From contig NZ_LWBL02000041.1 in the NCBI RefSeq assembly GCF_001644195.2, positions 62,001-126,000 of the forward strand: a DNA stretch of 64,000 nucleotides, read 5' to 3'. A model generated the notes under the pieces. It saw nothing but the letters and a program-made list of their open reading frames with translations, was not told where the DNA came from and made no database searches. This document shows positions 1 through 8,120 of this stretch, piece after piece. Numbering within the stretch: position 1 is the stretch's first letter; each line of letters starts with the position of its first letter. The DNA comes from Bacillus marinisedimentorum (GTDB taxonomy: Bacteria; Bacillota; Bacilli; Bacillales; Bacillaceae_O). The translations under genes and the position numbers were made by a program.

Positions 1-1
1 A

Positions 2-1309
2 AGTCTCGGATTAGCTGAACATCACGTCAAGCAGCTCACTAAGTTATTTCTTGCAACAGAAGAGTCTTTAGGTGCAGCTACCGTTGAACAATTTTTCGAT
101 GATTCATTCTTAGAAACGGATATGTGGCTATATTGGAGAAGTATGTTTGCATTTGAACCCTGGCACAGTGTGGTAGAGATGAAACGTTATATGCATCGTT
201 TTATCCATTTGATGCCGGGAATGAGCCGAATGGAAGGATTAGTATTCACTAAATACAATCAATACGATTCCATGGTTCTGCCCCTTAAAAAATCGCTCGA
301 ATCACAGGGTGTGGTATTTGACTTAAATACACAAGTAACGGATTTAGATATCGATATTGCCGGAAATAAAAAAACAGTTACAGGAATTCATTTAACTCGC
401 GATGGCAAAAAACAAGAAGTGATTAAAACGACTGAAAATGACCTGGTATTCTTCACGAATGGCTCGATGACGGAAAACTCCACGCTCGGAAGCATGGACA
501 AAGCTCCAGTTTTAGATAAAAGCGATGGCGGAAGCTGGAGTCTGTGGAAGAAAATCGCTGAAAAAGATGCGTCATTCGGAAACCCGGAAGTCTTCTGTGG
601 TGATATTGAGAAAAGCAAATGGGAATCCTATACGATAACGGCCAGGGGCCCTAAAATGAGAGAACTTGTCGAGAAATTTGCTGAACGCAAAATCGTTCCG
701 CATCGGACTGTAACAGGGGGAATCATAACCGTTAAAGACTCAAGCTGGTTATTAAGTGTTACGGTAAATAGACAACCCCAGTTTCTTGACCAGCCTAAAG
801 ATGTGATCGTCCTCTGGGCATACGGTTTATTCCCTGATAACGAAGGCGATTTCATTAAAAAGAGAATGAGTGACTGTACCGGCAGGGAATTATTACAGGA
901 ACTTTTATATCATCTTGGTATTGATGAGAAAGATATGCAAGAATATATTGATACATCCATTGTCATTCCTTCGATGATGCCGTACATCACAAGCCAATTT
1001 ATGCCTCGTGTTAAAGGGGACCGGCCGCAAGTAGTGCCTGAAGGAAGTGCAAACCTTGCATTTTTAGGGCAATTTGCAGAGATTGAAGGGGATTGTGTAT
1101 TTACTGTAGAATATTCCGTCCGTTCTGCGATGATCGCTGTATATACTTTACTTGGACTCGAAAAAAATCCACCTGAAATATATCCGAGTCAATATGACAT
1201 CCGTGTGATCGCCAATGCCGTTAAAACATTAAATAGCGGCCGGCCGTTGCCAGCTGAGCCGATCATTAAAAAATTGTTAAGCAATACATCTTTAGAAGGT
1301 TTGATATAA
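2..1309 (+). CDS. ohyA: oleate hydratase, 5'-truncated by window edge
   Basis: FAD-dependent enzyme of the myosin-cross-reactive-antigen family that adds water to the cis-9 double bond of oleic acid, giving 10-hydroxystearate; thought to detoxify unsaturated fatty acids at the membrane. The frame is open from base 2 and gives 435 residues of a family usually near 590, so about 150 N-terminal residues, including the FAD-binding glycine motif, lie outside the window. Diagnostic stretches are MWLYWRSMFAFEPWHS, MPGMSRMEGLVFTKYNQYDS, FTNGSMTENS and the C-terminal GQFAEIEGDCVFTVEYSVR. An internal ATG at 122 is not the start, because family-like sequence continues upstream of it. It converges on a TetR gene with a shared terminator between them. 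The family call is firm. Confidence 0.93.
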   Translation, partial: SLGLAEHHVKQLTKLFLATEESLGAATVEQFFDDSFLETDMWLYWRSMFAFEPWHSVVEMKRYMHRFIHLMPGMSRMEGLVFTKYNQYDSMVLPLKKSLESQGVVFDLNTQVTDLDIDIAGNKKTVTGIHLTRDGKKQEVIKTTENDLVFFTNGSMTENSTLGSMDKAPVLDKSDGGSWSLWKKIAEKDASFGNPEVFCGDIEKSKWESYTITARGPKMRELVEKFAERKIVPHRTVTGGIITVKDSSWLLSVTVNRQPQFLDQPKDVIVLWAYGLFPDNEGDFIKKRMSDCTGRELLQELLYHLGIDEKDMQEYIDTSIVIPSMMPYITSQFMPRVKGDRPQVVPEGSANLAFLGQFAEIEGDCVFTVEYSVRSAMIAVYTLLGLEKNPPEIYPSQYDIRVIANAVKTLNSGRPLPAEPIIKKLLSNTSLEGLI

Positions 1310-1373
1310 AGTAACAGTATTTTGAGAGCGTTTAGTTGAAACCGAAAAGAACACACTATTATTTACACACTCT

Positions 1374-1412
1374 AAAAAAGGAAAGTTATGTTTTATTAAC
1401 TTTCCTTTTTTT
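1374..1412. terminator. bidirectional rho-independent terminator
   Basis: Stem GGAAAGTTA / TAACTTTCC with an 8-nt loop, flanked by A6 on the left and T7 on the right, so it can work on both strands. It lies between the convergent oleate hydratase and TetR genes and overlaps the stop codon of the latter. Confidence 0.85.
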
Positions 1413-1959
1413 CGTATTTCAATAAGGCTCTATAGATCTCCCCGCTTATGATTTTGTCAAGGTTATGGACAATTTCTTCAGTGTCTTCCATCATATTATT
1501 TTTTATCCAATCAATGATTACCCCTACCAGAGCAATTTTATAAAAGTTCGCCACATATCGTTTATCTTGTTCTGATACATTCAGACCTTTTGCGAATTCA
1601 TTTACAACTCCCAGTATAATCGTAAAGGATTCATTATATAAATGATTTTCCAAAATGTCTCGATCGATTGAATGATAGGTGTTCATTACTATTTTTTTAT
1701 TTTTATACAAATACTTGAATATTTCCAAAAGCCCTTTTTGCCACGACACATACGTCTTATCTTCTCCGACTACTTCCTTAAGCTCGGTTTTATAAATCCA
1801 TTCCAAAAGATCATAGATGTCATTAAAATAATAGTAAAAGGTACGTCTGTTCAATTCACATTCTTTAACAATATTGTTAACCGTAATCTTGGCTAGCGGT
1901 ATTGTTTGCATTTGTTTTTTTAATGACTCAGCCAATGCTTTTTTCGTAATCAGCATCAT
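1396..1959 (-). CDS. TetR/AcrR-family regulator (DhaS-like)
   Basis: DNA-binding repressor of 187 residues. The N-terminal 55 residues form the TetR helix-turn-helix (ITVNNIVKECELNRRTFYYYF, read as two helices followed by the tyrosine-rich FYYYF cap). The rest is a helical ligand domain similar in length to the DhaS-like subgroup. Two adjacent ATGs begin the gene, with AGAGGG six bases upstream of the first. It is convergent with oleate hydratase, so it may or may not control that gene. A TCTATAGATA element just upstream and its inverse at 2089-2098 could be operators. Ligand and targets are unknown. Confidence 0.8.
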   Translation of the reverse strand: MMLITKKALAESLKKQMQTIPLAKITVNNIVKECELNRRTFYYYFNDIYDLLEWIYKTELKEVVGEDKTYVSWQKGLLEIFKYLYKNKKIVMNTYHSIDRDILENHLYNESFTIILGVVNEFAKGLNVSEQDKRYVANFYKIALVGVIIDWIKNNMMEDTEEIVHNLDKIISGEIYRALLKYEKKES

Positions 1960-1970
1960 ATATTGCCCTC

Positions 1971-2098
1971 TCTATAGATAGTTTACCCCAGTTGTTTTCC
2001 GGCCGCTCAGCACAACAGGCACTTACCTATAAAATAACACACTGGGTATACAAAAAAAATCACACGAAGGTCAGTGCTAGTGTTTGCATATCTATAGA
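1971..2098. promoter_or_regulatory. possible operator pair upstream of TetR gene
   Basis: TCTATAGATA at 1971-1980 lies immediately upstream of the ribosome site of the TetR gene, and its exact reverse complement TATCTATAGA is at 2089-2098. Both share the palindrome TCTATAGA. Autoregulation is inferred only from position and symmetry. Confidence 0.3.
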
Positions 2099-2138
2099 AT
2101 ATTTCCATGACATAAACAGTGCCTGTTCATTAAACGAA

Positions 2139-2177
2139 GAGCGGCCCGCATCAAGACGATGCCGGCCGCTCTTTTTT
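2139..2177 (+). terminator. strong GC-rich hairpin with T-run
   Basis: Stem AGAGCGGCC / GGCCGCTCT around a loop of about 17 bases, followed by a T-run. It reads as a plus-strand terminator, but no plus-strand gene lies just before it, so it may belong to an unrecognised short transcript or be a relic. Confidence 0.6.
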
Positions 2178-2191
2178 ACTGTTTTTTTAAC

Positions 2192-2343
2192 GGCTCTGTT
2201 AAACGCTAGTGTTGATTTCTGCTGCAGGTACTCGCTTTCACCACAGCACAAGTACGACATCTGTACCTGCTTCCTGCCGGAGTCTCGCACCTTCCACTCC
2301 AATCAACTAGTGAAAGAAATCAACATTGAGCTTTAACGCAGCC
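2192..2343. repeat. MITE-like element, copy 1 (152 bp)
   Basis: The ends are imperfect inverted repeats of about 28 bp: the left end begins GGCTCTGTTAAACG and the right end, read on the other strand, begins GGCTGCGTTAAAGC; both continue to GTTGATTTC. The interior has no coding capacity. It shares its ends and a core (CCGGAGTCTCGCACCTTCCA) with the element at 21525-21773. Flanks TTTTTAAC and TTTTTCAT match at five of eight positions, a possible decayed target duplication. Confidence 0.75.
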
Positions 2344-2387
2344 TTTTTCATAAGAAAATGAGGACAACCTCCATAGGGGGACACCGC

Positions 2388-3353
2388 TTAATGAGCCGGA
2401 ACCCTTTCGCTAATGTTCTGATATTCCTCCATAAGCCGATCCATAATGGTTTTCACCGGCAAAATGTCTTTGATTTCGCCAACCCTTGCTCCGGAGAATA
2501 CCAGTCCATCCGTCACATCGCCGTTCATGGACTTGTATAGCGAGTCCAGCGTGCAAAACTGATGGGAACATTTCTTTAAGCAAGCCACGCATTTTTCGAT
2601 TTTCAACTTCTTCCCCTCGATGATTTTATCTGTAAGGGCGTTTTTAATCGCTCTTCCCTGTAAACCGACAGTCGTTTTCACCAATAGTGTGTCTTCTTTT
2701 TCCGCACCAATGTATGTATGTTTAAACGACTCGGGGGCATCGCACTCCTCACTTGCCACAAAACGTGTACCCAGCTGAACGCCTGAAGCGCCCAGCCTCA
2801 TTGCCCTGGCGATATCCTCGCCGGTCAAAATCCCGCCGGCAGCAATAACCGGCACGTTAACAGCTGCCGCCACTTCAGGAAGGATGTCGAACAAAGGCCT
2901 GTCCGTTCCGAGATGCCCCCCTGCCTCATGACCTTCCACCACAATGGCCGCAGCACCTAACCTTTCAGAAAGCCTGGCCAGCTTCGCAGATGAAACAATG
3001 GAAATGACCGGCACCCCATACTCCCTTCCCCATGCATACATATCCCTTGAAATGCCAGCTCCGGATACGATGAAATCCACTTTCTCTTCCATTGCGGCCT
3101 TCATCTTCTCCGCAAAGTCATTCATGGCAAACAGCACGTTCACACCGATATATCCCGCCCCTTTTGTCAGCTCCCTTGCTCTGGCGATATGACCCCTTAA
3201 TTCTTCGGTTGAAATGCCGGTTCCGGAAATTGTACCGATTCCGCCGGCATTCGCCACAGCCGCCGCAAGCCTGCTTAACGAAATGCCTACGCCCATTCCC
3301 CCTTGTAAAATCGGAACGTTCGGTTTCATATTTCCTATCTGCAATGCGTTCAC
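2388..3353 (-). CDS. nitronate monooxygenase (2-nitropropane dioxygenase family)
   Basis: FMN-dependent TIM-barrel enzyme that oxidises alkyl nitronates to carbonyl compounds and nitrite; related to FabK. The 321-residue product has the family marks in order: PILQGGMGVGIS near residue 14, VSGAGIS near 95, VEGHEAGGHLG near 140 (the conserved His region), VPVIAAGGI near 168 and GASGVQLGTRF near 188. A C-terminal CVACLKKC cluster is typical of the Firmicutes branch. The reading frame opens with GTG at 3353 behind a weak GGGG. An ATG 24 bases downstream also exists but would clip the first strand. Monocistronic; a possible structured RNA lies upstream on the same strand. FabK-type enoyl reductase is the alternative call. 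Confidence 0.85.
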   Translation of the reverse strand: MNALQIGNMKPNVPILQGGMGVGISLSRLAAAVANAGGIGTISGTGISTEELRGHIARARELTKGAGYIGVNVLFAMNDFAEKMKAAMEEKVDFIVSGAGISRDMYAWGREYGVPVISIVSSAKLARLSERLGAAAIVVEGHEAGGHLGTDRPLFDILPEVAAAVNVPVIAAGGILTGEDIARAMRLGASGVQLGTRFVASEECDAPESFKHTYIGAEKEDTLLVKTTVGLQGRAIKNALTDKIIEGKKLKIEKCVACLKKCSHQFCTLDSLYKSMNGDVTDGLVFSGARVGEIKDILPVKTIMDRLMEEYQNISERVPAH

Positions 3354-3519
3354 TACATAACCCCGTTTCTGGAAAATTTGACCCTCATCATGCGAATCAA
3401 TGGACGGAAACTGCCACCCATTCTCGAGCCTATGCCTTAAACCTTATCAAAGATTCGTTCTTACATATGTGAGAATTGTTACAAAAAACCAAAAATAAGA
3501 AACAAGTATTAATATCTGG

Positions 3520-3720
3520 TACTAAAAAAGATGCATGCCTCCATACCGCGGTAAAACGGCAGGTGCATGCACCACTATATCCCCACACGCAAAAGCGGGG
3601 TTCGGGGTTCACGGCGACAGGGTTCCCCCTCAATTCAAGATACTTTCCCAATCCCTCTCGGGGAGAAACTCCGGTCACCTCACCACTTGAAGGTCGTTTG
3701 GATTTTCGCCTGATTCGGGC
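3520..3720 (-). ncRNA. candidate structured leader or small RNA
   Basis: The stretch upstream of the nitronate monooxygenase gene and downstream of the HesB-like gene has no convincing gene but strong pairing potential. On the minus strand, GC-rich segments such as GGGGGAACCC and GAACCCCGAACCCCG are followed by a hairpin (TGCATGC.../...GCATGCA) and a run of six T at about 3526-3531, like an intrinsic terminator. I could not match it to a known riboswitch class. Confidence 0.3.
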
Positions 3721-3728
3721 TGGTCAAG

Positions 3729-4028
3729 TCAAGGCCCCTGTTCGTTGAATTCGTACTCCAGACCTTGTTCTGTGTTTTTGATATGCAAATCGTGCTCTTC
3801 CAAAAGCCATGCATCCTGTTCACTGAAATAAAACGTGATGCCTTTCACTTCATCTTTGATGGTGACGGTCCCTTCTTTTCCTGTCGCTAGCCCCAGATAA
3901 TAACCGGGATGGACCGTGGGGATGCCTCCATATATTTTAACCACAAAGCGAACGTAATCCCCCTGTTCCAGCCCCAATTCAGATATGAACCAATCGGCTG
4001 CTTCTTCCGTTACCGTCAACTTTTTCAT
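3729..4028 (-). CDS. HesB/YneR-like protein (iron-sulfur biogenesis fold)
   Basis: Small protein of 99 residues with the HesB-like beta-rich fold. It begins MKKLTVTEEAADWFISELGL and has a central YVRFVVKIYGG followed by a hydrophobic GITFYFSEQDAWLL, as in Bacillus YneR proteins. Unlike the IscA/SufA scaffold group it lacks the three conserved cysteines, so metal or cluster binding is doubtful. ATG start with an AGAGG motif a few bases upstream. Single gene; exact role unknown even in model Bacillus. Confidence 0.75.
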   Translation of the reverse strand: MKKLTVTEEAADWFISELGLEQGDYVRFVVKIYGGIPTVHPGYYLGLATGKEGTVTIKDEVKGITFYFSEQDAWLLEEHDLHIKNTEQGLEYEFNEQGP

Positions 4029-4094
4029 ATGACCTCTTCACTCCTCGAAATAAGAATCACACATTAAGTATACCCAACCTCAACTGTCCTTCAG

Positions 4095-4131
4095 CCTAGG
4101 GACGGAGGGAGAGACAATTCCCGCGTCCCTA
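4095..4131. repeat. degenerate palindromic repeat, family A-like
   Basis: The segment reads AGGGACGGAGGGAGAGACAATT then CCCGCGTCCCT. The ends can pair, and the GGGACGGAG start matches the variants at 6735 and 8849. Confidence 0.4.
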
Positions 4132-4155
4132 CACATGGTGCCGCAGATATACAAC

Positions 4156-4214
4156 GTGCCTGTCACTCCTCGGAATTTGTCGATAGTCGACATAAATCGA
4201 GGAGTGACAGGCAC
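4156..4214. repeat. palindromic repeat, family B
   Basis: GTGCCTGTCACTCCTCG pairs with CGAGGAGTGACAGGCAC around a centre that itself holds the palindrome TGTCGATAGTCGACA. The whole 59 bp can fold into one long hairpin. Similar copies are at 13322-13380 and 20225-20275. Confidence 0.85.
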
Positions 4215-4257
4215 CGCTATATAAAAGTTATTATGAACCTATTTATAAGAAGAAAAA

Positions 4258-5856
4258 TTAAAACCCCTTTAAATAAAACTCTATATGTCTTCTATCTTCT
4301 TCGTCCAATTCACTTCCGTACCTCATTAATGCTTGTCTGATAGACGCTTCCTGTTCTTTACTCGGCGCACTAAAAGTCCTGTTAAAAGCTGCAATCCATT
4401 TTACCAACTGTAATTTGCCATAATCACTGATCGAATCGTCGTTGTGATTTACATAAAACTCAATAATGAATCGGATAGAATCCCACTTTGGAAGTGACGC
4501 TAGCAAAATAGCAGCATTATATTTACTGTGAGGGGTTTTTCCCTCTTTATATACTCGATATATTTCATTCACCTTGTCATTGTAAAAAGTTTTTTGCAAC
4601 GCCTTTCTGGCTTCTTTCGCAATTCCATTATGATCATGACTCAGCATCTTTATAAATTCAGACCTATAGTTATTAGCGTCCAGCATTGATATGGCACGAA
4701 TGGCAGCTTTCACATTTCCAGCCTTTTCAGATTCCAGAAACGGCAGAACCGCTTCGATATGATTTTTATCACCAACTTCTCCAATTCCTAATAAAGCTCC
4801 GCGTAAATTCTCATTATGGGGATGGTTGATCACCTTTATATAGTAAGAGGCAAAATCAGTAATGCCCAGTTTCTTTAATAAAAATCTTGCTATCGACCTT
4901 ATAGTCCCACTTTTATCAAACAGAGCTTTTTCAAGGTCTTCTCTACTTTGATGAGGATTAAAAGTATAGCTTTTCAGTAAAACTTCAGCACGTATCTTTG
5001 GAAATTTATCTCTTTTTAAAATTGAGTAATACGCATTAAATTCATTTTCATTGATGTCATTCATTATTTCATTAAATAATAACAGCCGTGAATGAGGCTC
5101 TTTTTCCAGTTTTAAATATTCAACTAGCGAACTTCTTTTAAACATGTTCGAATAGATCATAATTTTATAGCTGAAGTACCTGATTTTATTATCTTTTGAT
5201 TTTGTTCCCTTGTGCAGGAAAGGGACAGCTTCTTGCTGTAAAAGGAGTGTTACTACTTTTTCAATGAGAACACTGTGATCAACGCGGTTAGAGTTCTTTA
5301 ACTTAAACACAATCGGCAAGTGCTTTACAATTTGTTCGGCATAGCTGACCTTTATACGATTGTGAATAAGACTCTTCGCTATATTCCTAACCTCAAAAAC
5401 CCAGTCATTGCACCGTAGCAGTAAAAATGGAACTTCTCTTCCTGTCTCAAATGCCCCTAATAACTTTAGAGCTTTTTCCCTGAAGAATCCATTTGGATGA
5501 AAGGTACCCAGCCCTAAAACGGTTACCTTCTCATCATCAGAGATATCTGAAAAGTAAAGGTTCTTTGGTGACTCATTTTTCCAATCATATGACCAATCCA
5601 TAGAAGTTCTGTTTCTGAAGAGCGTATCTAATGCTAATACCTCTTTGCTCGTTAACTGGGATAGACATAGATGAAGAGCCTCAACCGTCCTTTTTTTCAA
5701 GTCATTTGAATGTGTCAGCAAAAATGAGAAAGCAATAGGCACTTTAGTTAGATCGTTATCCATTACTATAGAATGCAACACCTCATCTTTATATTGATTT
5801 GAGTATTGATCGGCAGGATAATCCTTTTTGCTTTTTTTAAAAAAATCCCAACTCAA
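4258..5856 (-). CDS. HEAT-repeat protein of unknown function
   Basis: Cytoplasmic 532-residue protein, almost wholly alpha-helical by appearance, with repeating helix pairs typical of HEAT/Armadillo solenoids (for example IRSIARFLLKKLG, NLRGALLGIGEVG, NVKAAIRAISML, AKEARKALQK). There is no signal peptide, no membrane segment and no catalytic motif that I recognise. The start is TTG (MSWDFFKKSKKD) preceded by AAGGCGG at short spacing; no ATG is available near the N-terminus. It stands alone between a repeat-rich gap and the divergent DoxX gene. Solenoids of this kind usually bind protein or nucleic acid partners. Confidence 0.75.
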   Translation of the reverse strand: MSWDFFKKSKKDYPADQYSNQYKDEVLHSIVMDNDLTKVPIAFSFLLTHSNDLKKRTVEALHLCLSQLTSKEVLALDTLFRNRTSMDWSYDWKNESPKNLYFSDISDDEKVTVLGLGTFHPNGFFREKALKLLGAFETGREVPFLLLRCNDWVFEVRNIAKSLIHNRIKVSYAEQIVKHLPIVFKLKNSNRVDHSVLIEKVVTLLLQQEAVPFLHKGTKSKDNKIRYFSYKIMIYSNMFKRSSLVEYLKLEKEPHSRLLLFNEIMNDINENEFNAYYSILKRDKFPKIRAEVLLKSYTFNPHQSREDLEKALFDKSGTIRSIARFLLKKLGITDFASYYIKVINHPHNENLRGALLGIGEVGDKNHIEAVLPFLESEKAGNVKAAIRAISMLDANNYRSEFIKMLSHDHNGIAKEARKALQKTFYNDKVNEIYRVYKEGKTPHSKYNAAILLASLPKWDSIRFIIEFYVNHNDDSISDYGKLQLVKWIAAFNRTFSAPSKEQEASIRQALMRYGSELDEEDRRHIEFYLKGF

Positions 5857-6175
5857 CTGTCCGCCTTCTTTCTTAATGGTGATGCATACATTGTATCATC
5901 CGGCTTATCCGAACAATCCACACGATGAAGGAATTCAGTTCACCTCCGCACAACTGCAGGGAGTGCAAACAAGTCATAATAAAAATTTCTAAGCAGCCAC
6001 ATCACCCAGCATCGCCCGCCAAGTCACTGTCAATGACCCATGTCATAATGAAGCCAAAATAAATTGACAAACATGTGAATGATTGTAAAAACCACTTTTT
6101 TATCATGTAAATAATGGTAATCTATAGACATAGAAGGACTTCACTAAAATAATCCAATTTTAAGGAGTGGGTAAA
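5857..6175. promoter_or_regulatory. divergent promoter region for HEAT gene and DoxX
   Basis: No gene is seen. A TTGACA box at 6064-6069 followed by AT-rich sequence (TGTAAA, TATCAT) is a plausible promoter for the DoxX gene, but spacing to any -10 is not ideal. AAGGAG at 6162-6167 is the ribosome site that fixes the DoxX start. Confidence 0.4.
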
Positions 6176-6679
6176 ATGGTTAAGTGGTTACGCAATAATA
6201 ATATCGCTTCTGCACTCTTATTGATCGTCAGAGTATATCTTGGCTATTCATGGATCACAAGCGGCTGGGGAAAAATCACCGGAGGGGGATTTGACGCTTC
6301 AGGATACCTGCACGGCGCGATCGGCAAAGCTTCAGGTGATCACCCGGCTGTCCAGGGCTGGTGGGCGTCTTTCCTGGAAGGATTCGCACTGCCTTACGTA
6401 GGCCTGTTCAACTTCCTTGTACCATGGGGAGAATTCCTTGTCGGCCTCGCATTGATCCTTGGTATCTTCACAACATTCGCAGCCTTGATGGGGATCACCA
6501 TGAACTTTGCATTCCTGTTCTCCGGAACAATAAGCTCCAACCCGCAAATGGTCCTGTTGACAATCTTCCTGCTTGTAGCTGGAGCGAACGCTGGCAAGTA
6601 TGGTCTTGACTACTATGTTTTGCCTTATATCCGCAAGGCGCTTAACAAGGATGGTAAGGAAGAAGTTTATACGAGCTGA
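6176..6679 (+). CDS. DoxX-family membrane protein
   Basis: Integral membrane protein of 167 residues with about four transmembrane helices (ASALLLIVRVYLGYSW, a central LPYVGLFNFLVPWGEFLVGLAL, FTTFAALMGITMNFAF and VLLTIFLLVAG). DoxX proteins are linked to quinone or thiosulfate oxidation and, in Bacillus, to thiol and oxidative stress. The conserved SGWGKI and WGEFLVG motifs are present. The frame is open from a GTG at 6167, but that codon overlaps the AAGGAG ribosome site, so the ATG at 6176 is the real start. Monocistronic, closed by a strong terminator. Confidence 0.85.
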   Translation: MVKWLRNNNIASALLLIVRVYLGYSWITSGWGKITGGGFDASGYLHGAIGKASGDHPAVQGWWASFLEGFALPYVGLFNFLVPWGEFLVGLALILGIFTTFAALMGITMNFAFLFSGTISSNPQMVLLTIFLLVAGANAGKYGLDYYVLPYIRKALNKDGKEEVYTS

Positions 6680-6695
6680 TAGGTTACTGGACTCG

Positions 6696-6728
6696 CAAAT
6701 CCCCCGTTGTTGGGGGATTTGTTTTTTT
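6696..6728 (+). terminator. rho-independent terminator of DoxX gene
   Basis: CAAATCCCCC pairs with GGGGGATTTG over a short loop, followed by seven T. Confidence 0.92.
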
Positions 6729-6734
6729 GTTTAG

Positions 6735-6808
6735 TGGGACGGAGTGACAGGTCACGTGTCCCAGCTTTGCACTTGGGGCGATGTTCCTGTCCCCATGTCC
6801 CTTCCCCT
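6735..6808. repeat. variant family A repeat overlapping MFS gene end
   Basis: GGGACGGAGTGACAGGTCACG, then GTCCC, a spacer, and CCTGTCCCCATGTCCC: the ends can pair as in the other family A copies. It covers the last 18 or so codons of the minus-strand MFS gene, so the protein's C-terminus is encoded by the repeat. Confidence 0.55.
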
Positions 6809-8056
6809 TTCCGGTTGAACTTCTTTTGTCAGCCAGGTAAATAGAAGGATCGAGGTCAATCCCATCACGCCAAATATCACAGTAATGAAAACGGCCGGGA
6901 TCCAAGCGCTGATAATGATGAATATTCCTGCCGTACTTACGCCAACGATAGAAAACAAACTATAAATCGCCATATATTTGCTGCGGGCATGATCCGGCAC
7001 CATATTTGCCAGCAATGCCTGTTTAACCGGGATATGCATCAATTCCCCTAAAGATGCAAAAAACATGGCAATCATCAAGGTTGAAGGGATGCTGCTGAAG
7101 CTGATGACCGTAAATCCGGCAAAATAAAGGAGTAAACCAACCAAAAGCACAAACCTGTCTGCAAGCTTTTTCATCATTATCGAGACGACTACTGTCAAGC
7201 ACACAACCAGGATTGTATTTTCTGACTTTAAAATACCGATCATATTTACGCCATCGACTTCCAGGGGAAGGAAAGGGAATATAGATTGAGGTTCCGCAAG
7301 TTCATTTTTCAACCGAATTCCAATAACATTCGTCAATTGTTCTTCTATGGAGAGGATTAATAAATTACCGAAAACTAATGCTCTGAATGCCTTATGTTTC
7401 AGTACATGTTTGTAAGACTTGAACATAGATAAACGATTGGCTAGTTCGCCTTCCTGTTCCTTCAATCTCTTCCCGGGCACAATCCTGAATGTTTCTTCAA
7501 TAAAAAATATGGTGACGAACAGGGAAATAAGGGTGGTGAGAGCAACCCCCAAAAACAAGAAAAAAATAAAATCATCAAACAAAAACGCCCCGAGCATCCC
7601 TCCTAAAGCAATAGCCAGGTTCCGAAACCAGTACGAAAATGTGTAGATGCTTCTTCTGTTCTCTTTATTGCTTACATCGATAATGAGCGCCTGATAAGCT
7701 GGCTCAGCTGCTCCTGTACTGAAATGAATCATCAAAAACAAAAGAAACGTTACGTAAGGAAGATTGGTAAAAGGGGAATTTGCTAAGGCTGCTCCGACAA
7801 ATCCCATCGAAACAAGCGCCTCTGCTAAGACAATGACTTTCTTTCTGCCGATATGATCGGATACAAATCCTCCGATTATGGTACCAACAATGCTTGCTGC
7901 CATTACACCTAAAAACATGAAGCCTGTTACAACCGCCCCGAGGTTGTTTGAGAAATAGATGACTAAGTAAGGAGTAACCGACATTGTTGCCATTGTTGTT
8001 ATGAATTGCAGGACAAGCCTGATTCGGACAGTCGAATTGAAACTGAAAAAACTCAT
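6752..8056 (-). CDS. MFS drug-type transporter
   Basis: Proton-driven efflux or uptake permease of 434 residues with about 12 transmembrane helices and the MFS cytoplasmic loop signature GGFVSDHIGRKKVIVLAEAL between helices 2 and 3. Start chosen at ATG 8056 (MSFFSFNSTVRIRL) because AAAGGAGGAG stands eight bases upstream; the frame stays open further upstream but without a ribosome site. The last residues (roughly GRDMGTGTSPQVQSWDT) come from an intergenic repeat that has run into the gene. The promoter carries an 18-bp operator identical to one in front of the neighbouring TetR gene, so control by that repressor is very likely. Substrate unknown. Confidence 0.88.
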   Translation of the reverse strand: MSFFSFNSTVRIRLVLQFITTMATMSVTPYLVIYFSNNLGAVVTGFMFLGVMAASIVGTIIGGFVSDHIGRKKVIVLAEALVSMGFVGAALANSPFTNLPYVTFLLFLMIHFSTGAAEPAYQALIIDVSNKENRRSIYTFSYWFRNLAIALGGMLGAFLFDDFIFFLFLGVALTTLISLFVTIFFIEETFRIVPGKRLKEQEGELANRLSMFKSYKHVLKHKAFRALVFGNLLILSIEEQLTNVIGIRLKNELAEPQSIFPFLPLEVDGVNMIGILKSENTILVVCLTVVVSIMMKKLADRFVLLVGLLLYFAGFTVISFSSIPSTLMIAMFFASLGELMHIPVKQALLANMVPDHARSKYMAIYSLFSIVGVSTAGIFIIISAWIPAVFITVIFGVMGLTSILLFTWLTKEVQPERGRDMGTGTSPQVQSWDT

Positions 8057-8075
8057 GTGACTCCTCCTTTTTAAA

Positions 8076-8093
8076 TGATTGAACAATCAATCA
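8076..8093. promoter_or_regulatory. TetR operator upstream of MFS gene
   Basis: TGATTGAACAATCAATCA; read on the minus strand it is TGATTGA-TTGT-TCAATCA, a perfect 7-4-7 palindrome. The same 18 bp recur at 8753-8770 before the TetR gene. Confidence 0.8.
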
Positions 8094-8120
8094 TTTATAG
8101 TTTGAAAAAAAGACCAAAAC

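Noticed and set aside
3520-3720. c-di-AMP (ydaO) riboswitch or T-box
   Set aside because: GGGGGAACCC and CCGAACCC fit loosely, but the GGGUGAAUC and GUCAGCUAACC blocks are absent; no T-box AGGGUGGUACCGCG motif either.
4258-5856. HEAT-repeat protein as part of a defence system
   Set aside because: It stands alone, with no effector or nuclease gene next to it, and shares only fold type with the caspase tail.
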